A program made the position numbers and the translations under genes. Shown here one piece after another: positions 21,146 through 32,136 of a DNA stretch of 64,000 nucleotides; the first letter of the stretch is position 1; every line of letters begins with the position of its first letter. This DNA comes from Talinum fruticosum. Taxonomy: Eukaryota; Streptophyta; Magnoliopsida; Caryophyllales; Talinaceae. The notes beneath the pieces are model-generated. The model was not told where the DNA came from. It did not search any database and worked only from the letters and a program-made list of their open reading frames with translations. Where the stretch lies: assembly GCA_021018815.1 (NCBI GenBank), contig JAITYX010000054.1, positions 3,286,001-3,350,000 on the forward strand, written 5' to 3'.

Positions 21146-22705
21146 AATCTAATGACCCAAGTATCCTATGTTTTTCTCGTAAGGCCCAGTCGGGTTTTAA
21201 CCTTCTATGTTTTTTCTTAACCGGCTTAGCATGTTCGTAGAGTGGAATTTTATGTTGCACTATACTAGCATCTATCCTCGACATGTCTTTTTAGGACAGG
21301 GTAAACACATCTATAAACTTTGTATGTAGTGAAGTAAAGTGCTTCTTCTCTTATGAAGGTAGAGTTTTCACATCTTCACCTCTTGGGGTTAATCTAGAGA
21401 TCCTAAATTAATGGTGATTGTTTCATTTAGAATTGGTGAGTGATTTTTATGATCTTCCATATTTTTTATTAATTCTTTAGCGATTTCTTATTCATTATTA
21501 GAGGCAAAATAATTAAGAATAGGAGAAGGCAAGGAGTAAGTAAAAAGATTCATCTTATTGAATGAAGAAAGAAGTACATCGGACTTAGAATTAGAATTGC
21601 AGAATTGGAAGAAAAACAGACGAGAATTAGAAAAAGAAAATCAGCCCTAACCACGAGACTCTAAGGCAGATTGCTCTCCGGGATGATAATAAACTCTTGG
21701 TCATCTTTAGTGTCAATCAAAGTAATGTACTAGACCCTTCTTATCTATGTCGCTGATGAATCTCGATTGGCCAAACTTCGGGTGAGACATAGCTTTGGAT
21801 ACTACTGAAACCGCATCTCCGGGCGCTTCTCTTATTCGAACAACGGACCCAAGATGTTGCTATTTTCAAGTTGGTCTAGTCTAGAGTGGATAGTTATTTT
21901 TTAAAGCGGTAGGCTGCCTTCTCTCCTAACATCTCACAGTAATTGAAGATTTCTAACCCTAGGACTAGGATGCCCTTCTCTTTCGGATAGTAGGGCTTAA
22001 GATTTCTAACCCTAGCTTTGGATACTACTGAAATTGCCTATTCAAGGTGTGAGGATAGGGCTTAGTTAAGTGGACTATTAATGACGCAGTTCTCTTAGCT
22101 TATACTTCCTACTAAGTGCTACTTCCTTGTCGGTTGGGGGTAGCCTAGCATAAATTTGTAATTATTAGTGGGTTCTAGGGGTGGATAGTTTGTAATTATT
22201 AGTGGGTTCTAGTGGTGGATAGATTGTGTGGTGTGTCCTATGTCCTATAGCTAGTCCAAGAAAGTACCCCTTCTTCCTTAAGATCAAACGGATGCTAGGG
22301 TTAGCATAAGGATTAAAGTTTCAAGGTGCTTCATCCATTTCTATAGCAGCTACAATCTCGAATCCATACAGACTCTTCGTTAGTTGCATCGTGCTCGATT
22401 TCGGTGACATACTATTTAGAAGTTATTGTAGTATAAAACTTATGTCATTTGACAATTACTACTTGTCGTTTGATGATCATTTTTAACCTTCGGGGCAATG
22501 TAGAGGGCACTACCTAGTGGTCATGCAACCAAGGGCGTCCTAGAAGGAAGTTGAAAGTGGCGGGGATGTCTAGGACTTAAAAATCAATGTTCTTTACCAC
22601 CGGCTCAACATTGATAGAAGAGTAATCGTTCAGTAATATGTTCTTTTAGAATTGTTAAATGCAATAAAAGGCTCACCTAATTTGAGATGAATTGAATTTA
22701 TAGCG
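21146..22705 (-). pseudogene. Tat-like pol fragment (protease region), decayed
   Basis: At about 22630-22490 the minus strand encodes FNFLLGRPWLHDH followed by VPSTLPRRLK, matching the ILGRPW...H...VPSTLHQ..K end of the aspartic protease in Tat/Ogre gypsy elements. Stops interrupt it. Left of this, to 21146, the minus strand has no recognisable domain and is AT-rich. At 22672-22703 there is one copy of the Tat leader repeat, so leader and protease now lie side by side and gag is missing. This is the old host of the CACTA insertions on either side. Confidence 0.5.
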
Positions 22706-22743
22706 GTTTTTAATGCATATATGATAACAGTTCATGCATCTTC

Positions 22744-23860
22744 ACAAGTAGAAAGTCAATTTTTAACTACGATTATTTGAAAGAACCGTCATCAAAGGTT
22801 AATAAATGATGATTGTTTTTCGTTGAACCATAGTTAAATGTCTTCACAAGCAAAAAACCCTCAACCATTGCTGTCTACCACCTTAAGTCTCTCCACTCTC
22901 ACTCTCACTTCACTTCGGTCTCATTGCTTTCTACGGTCTCGACTTGCTCTCCTCTCTTTTCTCTCTCGCTATCTCCTTACCGTTGTCGGTAGTCTTCGGT
23001 GTACCGTTGTTGTTGCTGTTCTCTCCACTCTCCACTCTCTGCTCGTACTCTCGTTGCTCGCTGCTAACTCTCGTCGTCATTACTGCTCCCTCTTTCTCGG
23101 CCTCGCCGGCTGGTATGTAACTCATCTTTCCCTCTCTTATTTTGTCTCGCTAAATAAAATGTGTAAATGTGGCATGCTCTATGGTCGTCGAAGGTTACAG
23201 TGTACTCTCGTTTTCAACGGTTTAGGGTTTTAACGAGTAGCATGCTAAATAGGGTTTAGATTTTTGGGTTTCGATAGTGCTATTCTTGGAAAAGAGTTTA
23301 GAAACTTATTTTGTATTGTAATTAGCTCTTATCTTCGTAGGTAATAATCGTTGCACTGAAAATTGTTATATACTCATAAAAATCTTATATTGTTCTATTT
23401 TTCATATTAAATTTGTGTATCATTGAGCTTGAATGGTATATGTGACTACCTACACGTGCAAGTCTTAGGTTATAATTTAGAGAGCTATCACTTTCTCACC
23501 ATTGACATTTAGGGATGCCTAATTATGACATTGGACCATATGTAGTTGAACTTAAATGGTGAACCAACTATTGCAAGTGCTTTGACTCGGCTTAATTAAT
23601 TGCTACTTTTGGAAGACATTATATCTTTTTCGCGTATTTTGTAGAGTAATTAGAGAATGAGGGTAATTCACATGGATATCGGTTTCTAAAAATTTATGAA
23701 GTTTACTATTAGATATGCATGCTAAAAATTGGAAATAAATGTGATCATAAAAAATGGATTATTAAAAAGAAAATTGTTATACATGTTTATTTATCAAGAG
23801 TTGTATAATTGCTTGTAGTATAAAATGGATCCTTCCTAAAGTACAAAAAAATCGAGGAGA
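22744..23860 (+). other. CACTA 2 leader with Ser/Leu-rich 131-codon ORF (22838-23233)
   Basis: A CT-rich stretch (ctctcc, ctctc) gives an open frame starting MSSQAKNPQP and dominated by Leu and Ser. Such frames arise easily in pyrimidine-rich leaders, and no domain is recognised. The remainder to 23860 is AT-rich. I treat the whole as transposon 5' leader or intron, not a supported gene. Confidence 0.35.
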
Positions 23861-23869
23861 TGAACAATG

Positions 23870-25260
23870 ATGAACAAGGAGAAGTTGGCCCGGAGTAATG
23901 ACGATCTAACTCTCCTTACACGGGTCCAATTTGACGGGCACGGAAATGCCGTAGGTGATCACGCAGCTTGTTTTATGAGCTATGTTGGTGTGGCAACCCG
24001 CACATATGTGAACATCAACTATAGAAGTTAGGGCACGATCCCCGATTCTGTTAAGAATAACCTTTGGAATGAAATTTAGGTAGACGCATTACATCTCAAC
24101 TTAGAATTGCAACTTATTGTAAATGGTTAATATGTACTAATGCATGTCCTTCTTGTGTTTCGAAAACGTTTATCTTCGACGTTAAAAATCCGAGATCCGC
24201 TTGGTGAGATACAAGACCCTTATATTACCGACGTAAAAATTTACAAACTTCAAATATTGCATTGCTGCTGTATGGTTCTATAAAAGAAGGCGAGATAAAG
24301 GCACATCATAGACCTTGGGAACTTTACAAGTTCATCACCGAGGAGAACTAAAGGACGTTTGAAGCATACGTCTCCTTTCCGAATTCATGGTAATTTATCA
24401 TTTGTTATCTTTTCTTCAATTTAAGTCTTTTTTATCGATATCTTCGTTGTCTTAATTACTTGTGCAGGCACGAGGTGAAGCCAACCGAAAGAGGATTAAG
24501 AGCAATGCGTATCCCCATACAATATCCCATGTGGGATACGCGAAGTTGGAGAACAAGTTGTACAAGCAAAAGCTTAAACAACTTCAAAGCGTATCCGGTG
24601 AAGGTTCCATCACGGATACTTCGCAACTCACTATCGAGAGGGAAAAGCTGTAGGTTGAAGGAAGAATGAGGAAAGAAGAAAGACGTAACCTTTACTACAA
24701 TTGAAGTAGAATCTATACTGCAGACGATTCGTGAGTTTTTTTTACGATTTCCTTTATTTATTTTGAGAACTTATGGGTTTTAATATTATGACTTGCCAAA
24801 TGATAATATATTTCCTTCTTATAGGAGTCTTTGTCACGTACATCGACTTCAAAAGTCGCCGACACCATCGGGATGAGGGACAAGCTAGCCTTGACCCTAG
24901 AAAGAGATGAGCGTCCCGGTCGTGTTTGAGTCGTCGGTGGAAGGGTGGGGATAGTTCATCACTTTGGGGCTAGGAACAAGCACCCCATCTTTTCGATCAA
25001 GTGCATAAGGAGGCGCAAATGGCCGAAATGGACGCCTAAACGCAATCCTAACAGATCCCAAATGGCTGCACAAATGGAAGAGATGAGGGCACGAGATGAG
25101 GATAGAGATGCATGCCTAGATGAGGGAATGCGTCATGGAGTACTTCACCAACATGGTTATGCCGGCGCCCAGCAAGTTGGATGATTTACATGCATTCTCA
25201 TACCACACACCGGCGATCGCGAACGCAAGCTCGCCCATCGGTTTATTCGAACTCCCGGTT
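23870..25260 (+). pseudogene. Plant CACTA transposase (Transposase_24 / TnpA-like) remnant
   Basis: Pieces in shifting frames match the plant En/Spm-type transposase domain: VQFDGHGNAVGDHAACFMSYVGV then R.YV.INY (about 23925-24035), followed by a W-containing stretch, then after an intron-like gap KRIKSNAYPHTISHVGYAKLE (about 24490-24550). That block corresponds to the conserved NR.....YPHT.SH.GYARLE motif. A charged, Met/Glu/Arg-rich segment at 25050-25140 is the usual coiled tail. In this family the protein binds the subterminal repeats and helps excision. Stops and frameshifts make it a pseudogene. Confidence 0.65.
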
Positions 25261-25690
25261 GAGGTAATTGAGATTTTTATACCTAATTATATTTACATGC
25301 ATGTTAATATTTTGACTAATTGGTGTATACTCTTGTTGAATGAATGGTGTATATTGTGTGGTTCTTGTGGAACTCGGCATGAGCTCATTGAGTAATTAGT
25401 TATAGTATGTCTTAGTTGTTTCGGATGAGGGCCGTTATTTACTTGAATGTTTATATTTTAACTAATTGGTGTATAATCTTGCTGAATGGATGGTATATAT
25501 TGTGTGGTTATTGTGGAACTCGGTATATGGCCATTGAGTAATTAGTTATAGCATGTTTTTATTATTTCGGATGAGGGTTGTTATCCCGGAAAATGTCTAA
25601 TTGTAACGGGGAACTCTGTCCATTTATTTTGAGGATTCCTAGATAGTTTAACATCTATGTTAAGGGTTATCCCATGATTTTAATTGTTAT
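25261..25690 (+). other. AT-rich gap between transposase and protease blocks of CACTA 2
   Basis: Non-coding. Contains a diverged direct duplication: 'ttgactaattggtgtata' plus its following ~110 bp (25308-25420) resembles 25455-25570 ('taactaattggtgtata', 'gaactcggtatatgg'). Probably an intron. Confidence 0.45.
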
Positions 25691-27130
25691 GCTTATTCTT
25701 ATGCAGTTGGTGAAGTATATGCTAGCTTCTCATCACCATCCCTTAAATTATGTTGTGGCATTGGGAGTTGTTTAGTCGTGGAGGCCGGATACCGTCATTC
25801 AAAGGGCACCTCTTTTAGTTGATCGGATGAGGATGAGTGTGAGAGAAGGCATGGAAAAGAAAAGCAACCGTGAGTTGTTGATCCTGTTACTGCACCTCCA
25901 CACTCGTTGTCGACACGATCAACACCGTTGTTCCTTGACCCAAGAGTTTGGTCATCTTCTCTAAGGTAATTCATTTTTTAAAAATGTACGATTTAACTCG
26001 TTGTTAATACCACATATATATATTTCTAATTTGTGTTGATTATTAATTAGGATATCGGGGACAGATATGAGATTAGGATAAAGGGAACTCCATCTCCCTC
26101 CGTCGTCACAAGCAAGTATTCAATGGTGCCCGTTCATCGTTCGAAGTAGTTCCCTTCTCGTATCCATTCACGAGTACCGCACGGATTGGTGTACTACTTT
26201 GTAAAGTTATGTGAAGACTTTGTCAACAAATACAACATTGCGAATAAGTGCGCCACGTAATGTGTATGGGAAATGGGACGGATATGATTACGACATGACC
26301 TTATATGTCTTCCCGGATGACATACTCGCAATTTTGAAGATGCAAGAGATCGAAGCATTCTCTATTATGATTGGCATTATGTGAGTTACTATATTCATAA
26401 GTTTATTTTTTAATTATTAATTTCAATTTCTAATTATTTACGATTAATATGTAAGGTTGTTGCATGAGATGGGAAACGAGTTTGTTCATTTTCTAAACCC
26501 TAATTCCATTTAAGGATTTGGGAAACAATTGATAAACGAGCGGTTATATTTTCAAAGTCATGAAATATAATGCGTAGAAGAAAAAATGGTACTTGGCGCC
26601 GTTCATTGAGGGGTAAGTGTATATATAAACTTAAATGAATTTTTATGGTGTTCTATACTTATAAATGTTATTTGTGTTGATGTAGCCAACATTGGATGCT
26701 TGTAGCTATATTTCCAAGGAGTAATGACGCTGCATCGACTTGATCCTCTAGCTCAACCCATTAGGAAAGATATCAAGAAAGTACTCGACTCATGTGTTCA
26801 TACCTTAATTATTTTATGCTTTGGTTAATTAATATTCTTTTTAAGTGTATGTCTAATTTGAATTTTATTTTTCTGATTAAAAAATAGTGCTAATAGTGCT
26901 CTAGTACATTATGTTTGTAAGAGAGGTTGGAGAGGCTCACGGGTGAGACCAAACCTACAAATTGTCTCCGTAATAGTGAGGTTCTCTTTCTTAGAGTCTA
27001 TTTTAAGTGTTTTGATTTCATATTACTTGTTAGCTACATAAAGTACTAACAGATTGTCTATGTGTTTGGAATTTTAGTGCCACGAGAGGAAAGGGAATGT
27101 GGAGTGCATATCTAATTTTTTATATTTTGG
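25691..27130 (+). pseudogene. Ulp1-like C48 protease remnant of CACTA 2
   Basis: Homologous along its length to 5584-6945. Visible pieces: LVKYMLASHHHPLNYVVALGVV (about 25707-25770), RMRMSVREG (about 25825-25855), the exon ending in FPDDILAILKMQEIEAFSIMIGIM (about 26310-26382), and HWMLVAIFPRSND (about 26692-26730), whose HW is the catalytic-histidine block of C48 proteases. A PRGKGMW-type stretch near 27080 stands where the cysteine block should be. In-frame stops are frequent. Confidence 0.6.
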
Positions 27131-27243
27131 TCAAGACTTTGCATTCTAGCTTATATATTCTGAAAGAATTTGCATAAATGGTTGCATATGTTATTTGTAC
27201 TGTACAGGGGTAAGGAAACACAAAAAATTCTAAAAAAATATAT

Positions 27244-27601
27244 ACCTATTACGACGGTTGTTAAGGAACAACCGTCGTAATAGGTCTGAATTATAACCTA
27301 TGACTACAGTTGTTAGTCAACAACTGTAGTCATAGGTTTGGGCCAAACATTTTGGCGAGAATAGGCTGTTTTGGGGCCAAACATATTACTACGGTTCTTA
27401 GTGAATAACCATAGTAATATCTTACCTTTTACTACAGCTTGTTGGCGTACAACAATAGTAATAGGTACTCTATTGTAATGGATGTTCATAACAACCATAG
27501 TAATAGATGTCCATCTCGTAATCACAGTATGTGTACACGACGCCATGCAACCGTAGTTTAAGTTCTTTCTGAATCGGTTAAAAGTGGTTCCTGTATTAGT
27601 G
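27244..27601 (+). repeat. CACTA 2 subterminal hairpins and 3' terminus
   Basis: 27244-27285 and 27296-27337 are perfect 19-bp inverted repeats around 4-nt loops (aagg and agtc). Diverged units continue to about 27520. The element ends TATTAGTG at 27601. The layout (42-nt units) mirrors CACTA 1 at 20751-20843. Confidence 0.8.
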
Positions 27602-27744
27602 GAGAGATTTAGACTAACTCCGAAAATCTGATAAATGGACCGACCTAAAAGAGAAAGGCAATTTTGACTTTCAGCTAAAATACACATAAAAACATTGGCT
27701 CAAGAAGGTTCATTATTGTATTTTATTTTTGATATATATATAAT
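27602..27744 (-). repeat. Short Tat-like leader fragment
   Basis: Matches 1700-1815 and 38840-38960 in the same orientation ('aatggaccgacctaaaaga', 'caattttgactttc', 'tcattattgtattttattt'). Probably the continuation of the Tat remnant ending near 22705, separated by CACTA 2. Confidence 0.6.
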
Positions 27745-28025
27745 GAAACAAAGTAGAACAAGTCGAGAAGGGATATAATGAAATTCTTTGATTGGTTTTT
27801 CTCAAAAGGGTGATTTCATTTTATTTACCTAATGCACCAAGATTCATTCTATCAAATAAAATAATTTGAAATAATAAAAAATTTTATTCTTTTATTCGAA
27901 AATCCCCGTGATCCTCAACCAATTTTGTGCTTCAATATAATTACCGGAGTAAGCGTTATCACCTGTTTCCAATACTTAGCAAGCATGATCGAACCAAGCA
28001 CCTGCTATATAACAAACTCGAATTA
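27745..28025 (-). pseudogene. ycf3: Nuclear insert of plastid DNA: 3' end of ycf3 and downstream spacer
   Basis: On the minus strand 28015-27892 encodes the C-terminus of the plastid photosystem I assembly factor Ycf3: AWFDHA, then KYWKQVITLTP, then GNYIEAQNWLRITGIFE and a TAA stop at 27894-27892. Small indels break the frame between these pieces. Left of the stop (27745-27891) is AT-rich sequence of the kind found beside plastid genes, ending in a TA run. In plastids Ycf3 is a TPR protein helping assemble photosystem I. Here there is no upstream exon, so the copy is a dead fragment. Flanks are transposon sequence, so this is a nuclear plastid insertion, assuming the assembly is correct. The right edge is near 28025. 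Confidence 0.75.
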
Positions 28026-28640
28026 GGGATTGAAGGTTTGCTGAGGTTCGGGTTCGCTCGGGTGAGTTCCTCTTTTCCTTCCTCTTCCCCGTTGCGAGCC
28101 CCGATTTCGCCGCCTTCCTCCACGCTTGACGCCGTCACCGGTCATAGTTTCCGAGCTCACCGGCTGCCTCTCTCGGCCCTTGCGTTCGCCTCCCTTTCCT
28201 GGTCTCGATTTCACCCTCCTTCGGGGTCCTGGTTATCCCCGCGTTCGCCGGCCGCCTCTTCTCCATTCGCCGTTTAGCATGCTAGCCTCCGGTCGCTCTG
28301 TTTCCCTTGCCGATTTAGCATGCTAGCACATAAGCACATAATAACCGCATAAAATAAATTACGTAAAACTACTTAGTTTAATTTAATATTGCTCTGCTAA
28401 CATTGTTTGATTCTTACAACACCTTCCCTCTTAGGTGAGCAAATTATTATTCCCTAAAATAGATGCAATTTTTATAATGTTATCAAAGCAAGGTCCTATA
28501 ATCATAGGATTGTATTTGCATATAATTGTCTAGGTGCTTTCTTTGAGTGGAAATAAAATCAAGTGATATGCAACTCGTGTTTCTATAGGCACCAAAAGAA
28601 TGTCATCCTTATCTCTTTTATTTATTTTATGTGTTTTTGT
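28026..28640. other. Unassigned segment, GC-rich then AT-rich
   Basis: 28040-28330 is GC- and pyrimidine-rich, with composition like the Tekay-like LTR block but no clear match to it. Two copies of 'tttagcatgctagc' occur (about 28273 and 28312). Short frames here are compositional. 28331-28640 is AT-rich; 'gttatcaaagcaaggtccta' near 28479 resembles a copia-type primer-binding site, but no LTR was found beside it. No supported gene. Confidence 0.4.
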
Positions 28641-29133
28641 TAGCTCGGTGATGAAGACCCAGCCTCATTTGTAAGCTTGGCTCATTATTGAATTAAAATA
28701 GCATGCTTGGAAGGTGGTCTAGTCCATAGAAAGCCAACCAACACCATAAATAAGCCCAACTTAATTTTTGTGGGATTGGGCCCGCTCGAAATCAATGCTT
28801 TGGTTGACCCCCTAAATCAATGCTTTGGCCTAACCTAAGCTAGGTTCGGATTAAGAAGCCCGGAGTTGAACCGACCCTGCACCACTCGGTTGCTCTAAAT
28901 GCAATGTTTTGTCTTCTTCCAGTGGTTGAGCTTGGCACACTTTCCGAAGTCACTATAAGATGTCGTTTTGGGTCCAGCGTCAAACCCCGTAATCCTTTGA
29001 GTCGTGTCCTTTTGACTAGTTCTGTTCCCCACCCCACCTTTCCTTTTATCCGATTCTCGCAATTTTGGGCTCGGTTCTCTTCGTTAGCTAGTGGCTAAAG
29101 GTCATTTTTAGGGTTGTTAAACCTTAAAACTTT

Positions 29134-29143
29134 CCATAAATAG
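29134..29143 (+). promoter_or_regulatory. TATA box of the Athila-like LTR
   Basis: CCATAAATAG in the phrase 'tttccataaataggag' is a typical plant TATA context, and transcription would start about 30 bases on. Confidence 0.45.
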
Positions 29144-29574
29144 GAGATTTGTCCCCTCTTTTTATACATAGGATTCAACCTCATTTTGTGTCCCTATGCT
29201 ACTGAAACTCTCGTTCATACTCTCTTCTCTCCACTCTTACTCATTCCAAGTCAACTTCTTTTCTAAACCGTTACAAAAAAGCCTTTTTCACCACTTTTTT
29301 CATTCAGCTTGTCCTGCCAGTTATGCTCCTGCTAAACCTCATTTTTATCGGTTTTTAAGGTATTATTTAACCCAATTTGTGATGATGTCAATGATATTTA
29401 TTCAGTTTTGGGTTGGATTTTGCTCATTTTCTCTTTATCGTCATTTAAGCTCGTAAATCTCTTTATTACAGGATTTTTGGGCTTAAATTAGAGAGATTCG
29501 AGGCAAATTTGATGAAAAGCGATGAAGAGGAGAGTCCGGCCTAAAAGGAGGCAACAAAGAAGCCTAAAACTCAT

Positions 29575-29772
29575 CAAGTGAAGTTGCACGGCCAATCAGT
29601 GCAAAGCTGCACAGCCGTGCGAGATCATCGAGCGAAGGGCTCGAAGTCAAGGAAGGCCACACAGCCACTTGTGCACACCTTGCACGGCCGTACGAGAAGT
29701 TATGAAAGTTCAAATCGCGCACGGTTGCACGGCCTACCGTGCGGAACCTCGCACGGCCGTGCGACACTTGTT
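29575..29772 (+). repeat. Palindromic GCACGGCCGTGC-type repeats in the Athila-like LTR
   Basis: Variants of gcacggccgtgcga recur about six times in 190 bp (cacggccaatc, cacagccgtgcgag, cacggccgtacgag, gcacggcctaccgtgc, cacggccgtgcgac). The core is self-complementary. Confidence 0.7.
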
Positions 29773-30676
29773 TCGACGACTTTATAAGTGATTTCTGTTT
29801 TTTTTTTGGCAATTCTTTTCTCCATCAATTTTTAGGATTTCTAGGGTAGTTTCCTACCGTGAAATCCCTTTAATTTGAATTTAAGCATTCGGATTTCTAT
29901 TCGGTAATTCTTAATTCTCTCTCTTTATGTTTGCTCTTTATGATTTCTCTATAGTCTTCATGTTTACATTCATTGAATCTTGTCAATTGTTTAGTATCAT
30001 GTTTAGGGGCTAATTTCTCTACTTAGGTTGGGATTGATCCCTATTATGCCTTGATAATCATGAATTGAGTACTAATTGAATTGTTCTATGCTTGTTAGGT
30101 TAGAATTGACTTTGCTCATCACTTTTTCGTTGATTGCCTCGAAAGAAGACTCATATGCTTTTATTGGGGTTTTGTGAACATCGAAAGATGAAAACTTACC
30201 TAGAATGATGTTGTGAATGATTAGAACTTTGATATGAAAATAATTAAGGTTTTAATTGGGGGTTATGAGATGCATTTGTTGTGATTTTTCTCTTTATTAA
30301 TCCCATGAAAATAGGTAATTAGATTGTGCAAGATTAGTCTTTGACCTTCGAAAGTAGGCGAAAATAGGTTTAATTTGGTGTCTCCCCTTCTAAACTCGCT
30401 AGCATAGGCAAATCGAAGCGGTACTTGATTTTGATTTCAAGCGTAGTAGTGTGATTAATCCCAATCTAAGACTTGTTATTCATTGATTTCTCGTAGTTAT
30501 TTTGTTATTAGTTAAATCCATAAACCAAATCACTGTCTAATAGAGTTTTACCTTGATTACAGCTTTTAGGTGGATTTAGTACTTGAAAGCGAGTTCCTCG
30601 TGGACACGACCCGTACTCGCCGGTTCTTAGCTACGGCTATACCGTGTGCTTGTGGTAATTTATCTCAACAAGTTTT

Positions 30677-30693
30677 TGGCACCGTTGTCGGGA
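30677..30693 (+). other. Primer-binding site, Athila type
   Basis: TGGCACCGTTGTCGGGA, a few bases after the LTR end (ctcaaca at 30670). Two differences from the standard tRNA-Asp-complementary motif. Confidence 0.75.
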
Positions 30694-31014
30694 ACTCTGT
30701 TCTTTTGAGTACTCGGCTTGCTTTAAGACTTGAAACTAGGTCTTGTGTTCTTGTTCCAAGACCAATCTTTTCTTGATTTCGCTTGAACCTATTTACGCTT
30801 GGTGTGGTTCTTGTTTTTGCTTGCGCAGGAGGAGTCGAAGAGGGAGAGAAATTTTCCCGTTTGACCTCGAAATCGAAGCAACAAGCAAGAGCAATCAGTG
30901 GCAGCTGCGAGTAGGCAGAGAAGGGAGGAAAGAATGGCGAAGCAAGGACTCGGCAACGAGACCGCTAGGGGACTATGCCATCCCTAGTGCGTCGGAGCAC
31001 ATTCGGCCATCGTT
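30694..31014 (+). other. Athila-like leader
   Basis: Between primer-binding site and gag; contains 'ggagtcgaagagggag' purine-rich text. Short frames only, no domain. Confidence 0.5.
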
Positions 31015-32120
31015 AGGCCGAATGTGGCTGTAGAGGACTTCGAGGTGAAGATGTCGCTAATTCACTTTGTGTGGCAAGATGCGTTTGGAGGGCTTCCCAA
31101 CAAAAATTCCATCCAAGCACATAAACTCCTTCTTGGAGAAGTGTGGAGCCGTGAAGATCAACAACTTCACCGATGAAGCTCCTCCGCCTCAAGCTCTTTC
31201 CTTTTTCCCTAAAGGATAGAGCCAAGGATTGGTTGTTAAATGAAGATCCTAACAAGTATGATACTTGGTAGGCTTTGTCTAAGGCGTTTATGGCAAAGTT
31301 CTTTCCCCAAGCAACACCGCCAAAACCGAGGAACGCTATCTCCACCTTTTTCTTAGAGGATGGAGAGCCACTCTACGAGGCTTGGAAGCGTTACAAAGAT
31401 CTCCAAAAGAAGTGTCCTCACCATGGCATTCCTGAATGGATGCTCCTACAAGCTTTCTACAATGGCCTACCTCCTCGGATTCGAATTTCTACAGATGCAA
31501 GCTGCAGGAGGTGCTCTCATGGCTAAGGGTGAAATTGAAGCCAAGGCTCTTATTGAGAACATGGCTTCCAACAGCTTATCACTTGGCTAGCGAGAGGTTA
31601 GTTCTAAAGAAATGAGGGATGCATGAGATTAACTCTATAGATCTCCTAGCTAGCAAGGTAGAGGATCTTTATCGAAGCTAGAGCATGTGAGTGCAGTGTC
31701 TACTTCCAGTGGTTCCTCAAGTGCTGCAAATGAGGGATATGTAGTTTGTGAGATATGTGGAGTGCAAGGGCATGTGGCTGCTGAGTGCCAAATTGATTTC
31801 CAAGTTGTTGAACAAGTCAATGCTATGTAGAACATCATTTCTAGACCACAAAATGACCCATACTCTCAAACCTATAACCCTGGATTGAAGAATCACCCCA
31901 ATTTTTTTTTCCGTAAATAACAATCCTTTGCCACCTAATTTTCAGCCTAGGCCCCCTTCAATCCAAGCACCTCAACCCCCACCTCAGAATTCAAATCTAG
32001 AGAGCCTCATGGAAAGCTTCATTCAAACACAGTCTAGAACAAATGAGGCCTTAGGTGAATCTATCATGCAACCGACTTCTAAGTTTGAGGGCATGTCTAC
32101 CCACCACAAGATCCTCGGAG
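31015..32120 (+). pseudogene. Athila-like gag remnant
   Basis: Pieces in changing frames: an FGGLPNKN-type start (about 31085-31110), KDRAKDWLLNEDPNKYDTW (about 31213-31269), then ALSKAFMAKFFPQATPP through EAWKRYKDLQKKCPHHGIPEWMLLQAFYNGL (31275-31480), the capsid core typical of Athila. Later comes a zinc knuckle with intact spacing, C-E-I-C...H...C (31747-31788), and Pro/Gln-rich tail sequence to 32030. Would assemble the RNA-containing particle. Stops (for example after DTW at 31270-31272) and frameshifts inactivate it. Confidence 0.75.
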
Positions 32121-32136
32121 ACCCAAATATCCCAAA

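Larger units (their letters stand above)
22743..27601 (+). mobile_element. CACTA transposon 2 (transposase and C48 protease remnants)
   Basis: The right end is exact: ...GTGGTTCCTGTATTAGTG at 27601, reverse complement of CACTAATACAGGAACCAC. The left end is tentative: cacaagtagaaag at 22743 could be a mutated terminus, and Tat sequence lies just outside on both sides (22672-22703 and 27602-27740), which brackets the insertion. Inside are a pyrimidine-rich leader, a plant transposase domain, a C48 protease block homologous to CACTA 1, and subterminal hairpins. No functional frame survives. Confidence 0.7.

Noticed and set aside
22838..23233. 131-codon Ser/Leu-rich ORF as a host protein
   Set aside because: Pyrimidine-rich leader composition explains the open frame; no domain and no exon structure.
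28470..28500. Copia-type primer-binding site near 28479
   Set aside because: The match is weak (gttatcaaagc) and no LTR end is recognisable beside it.
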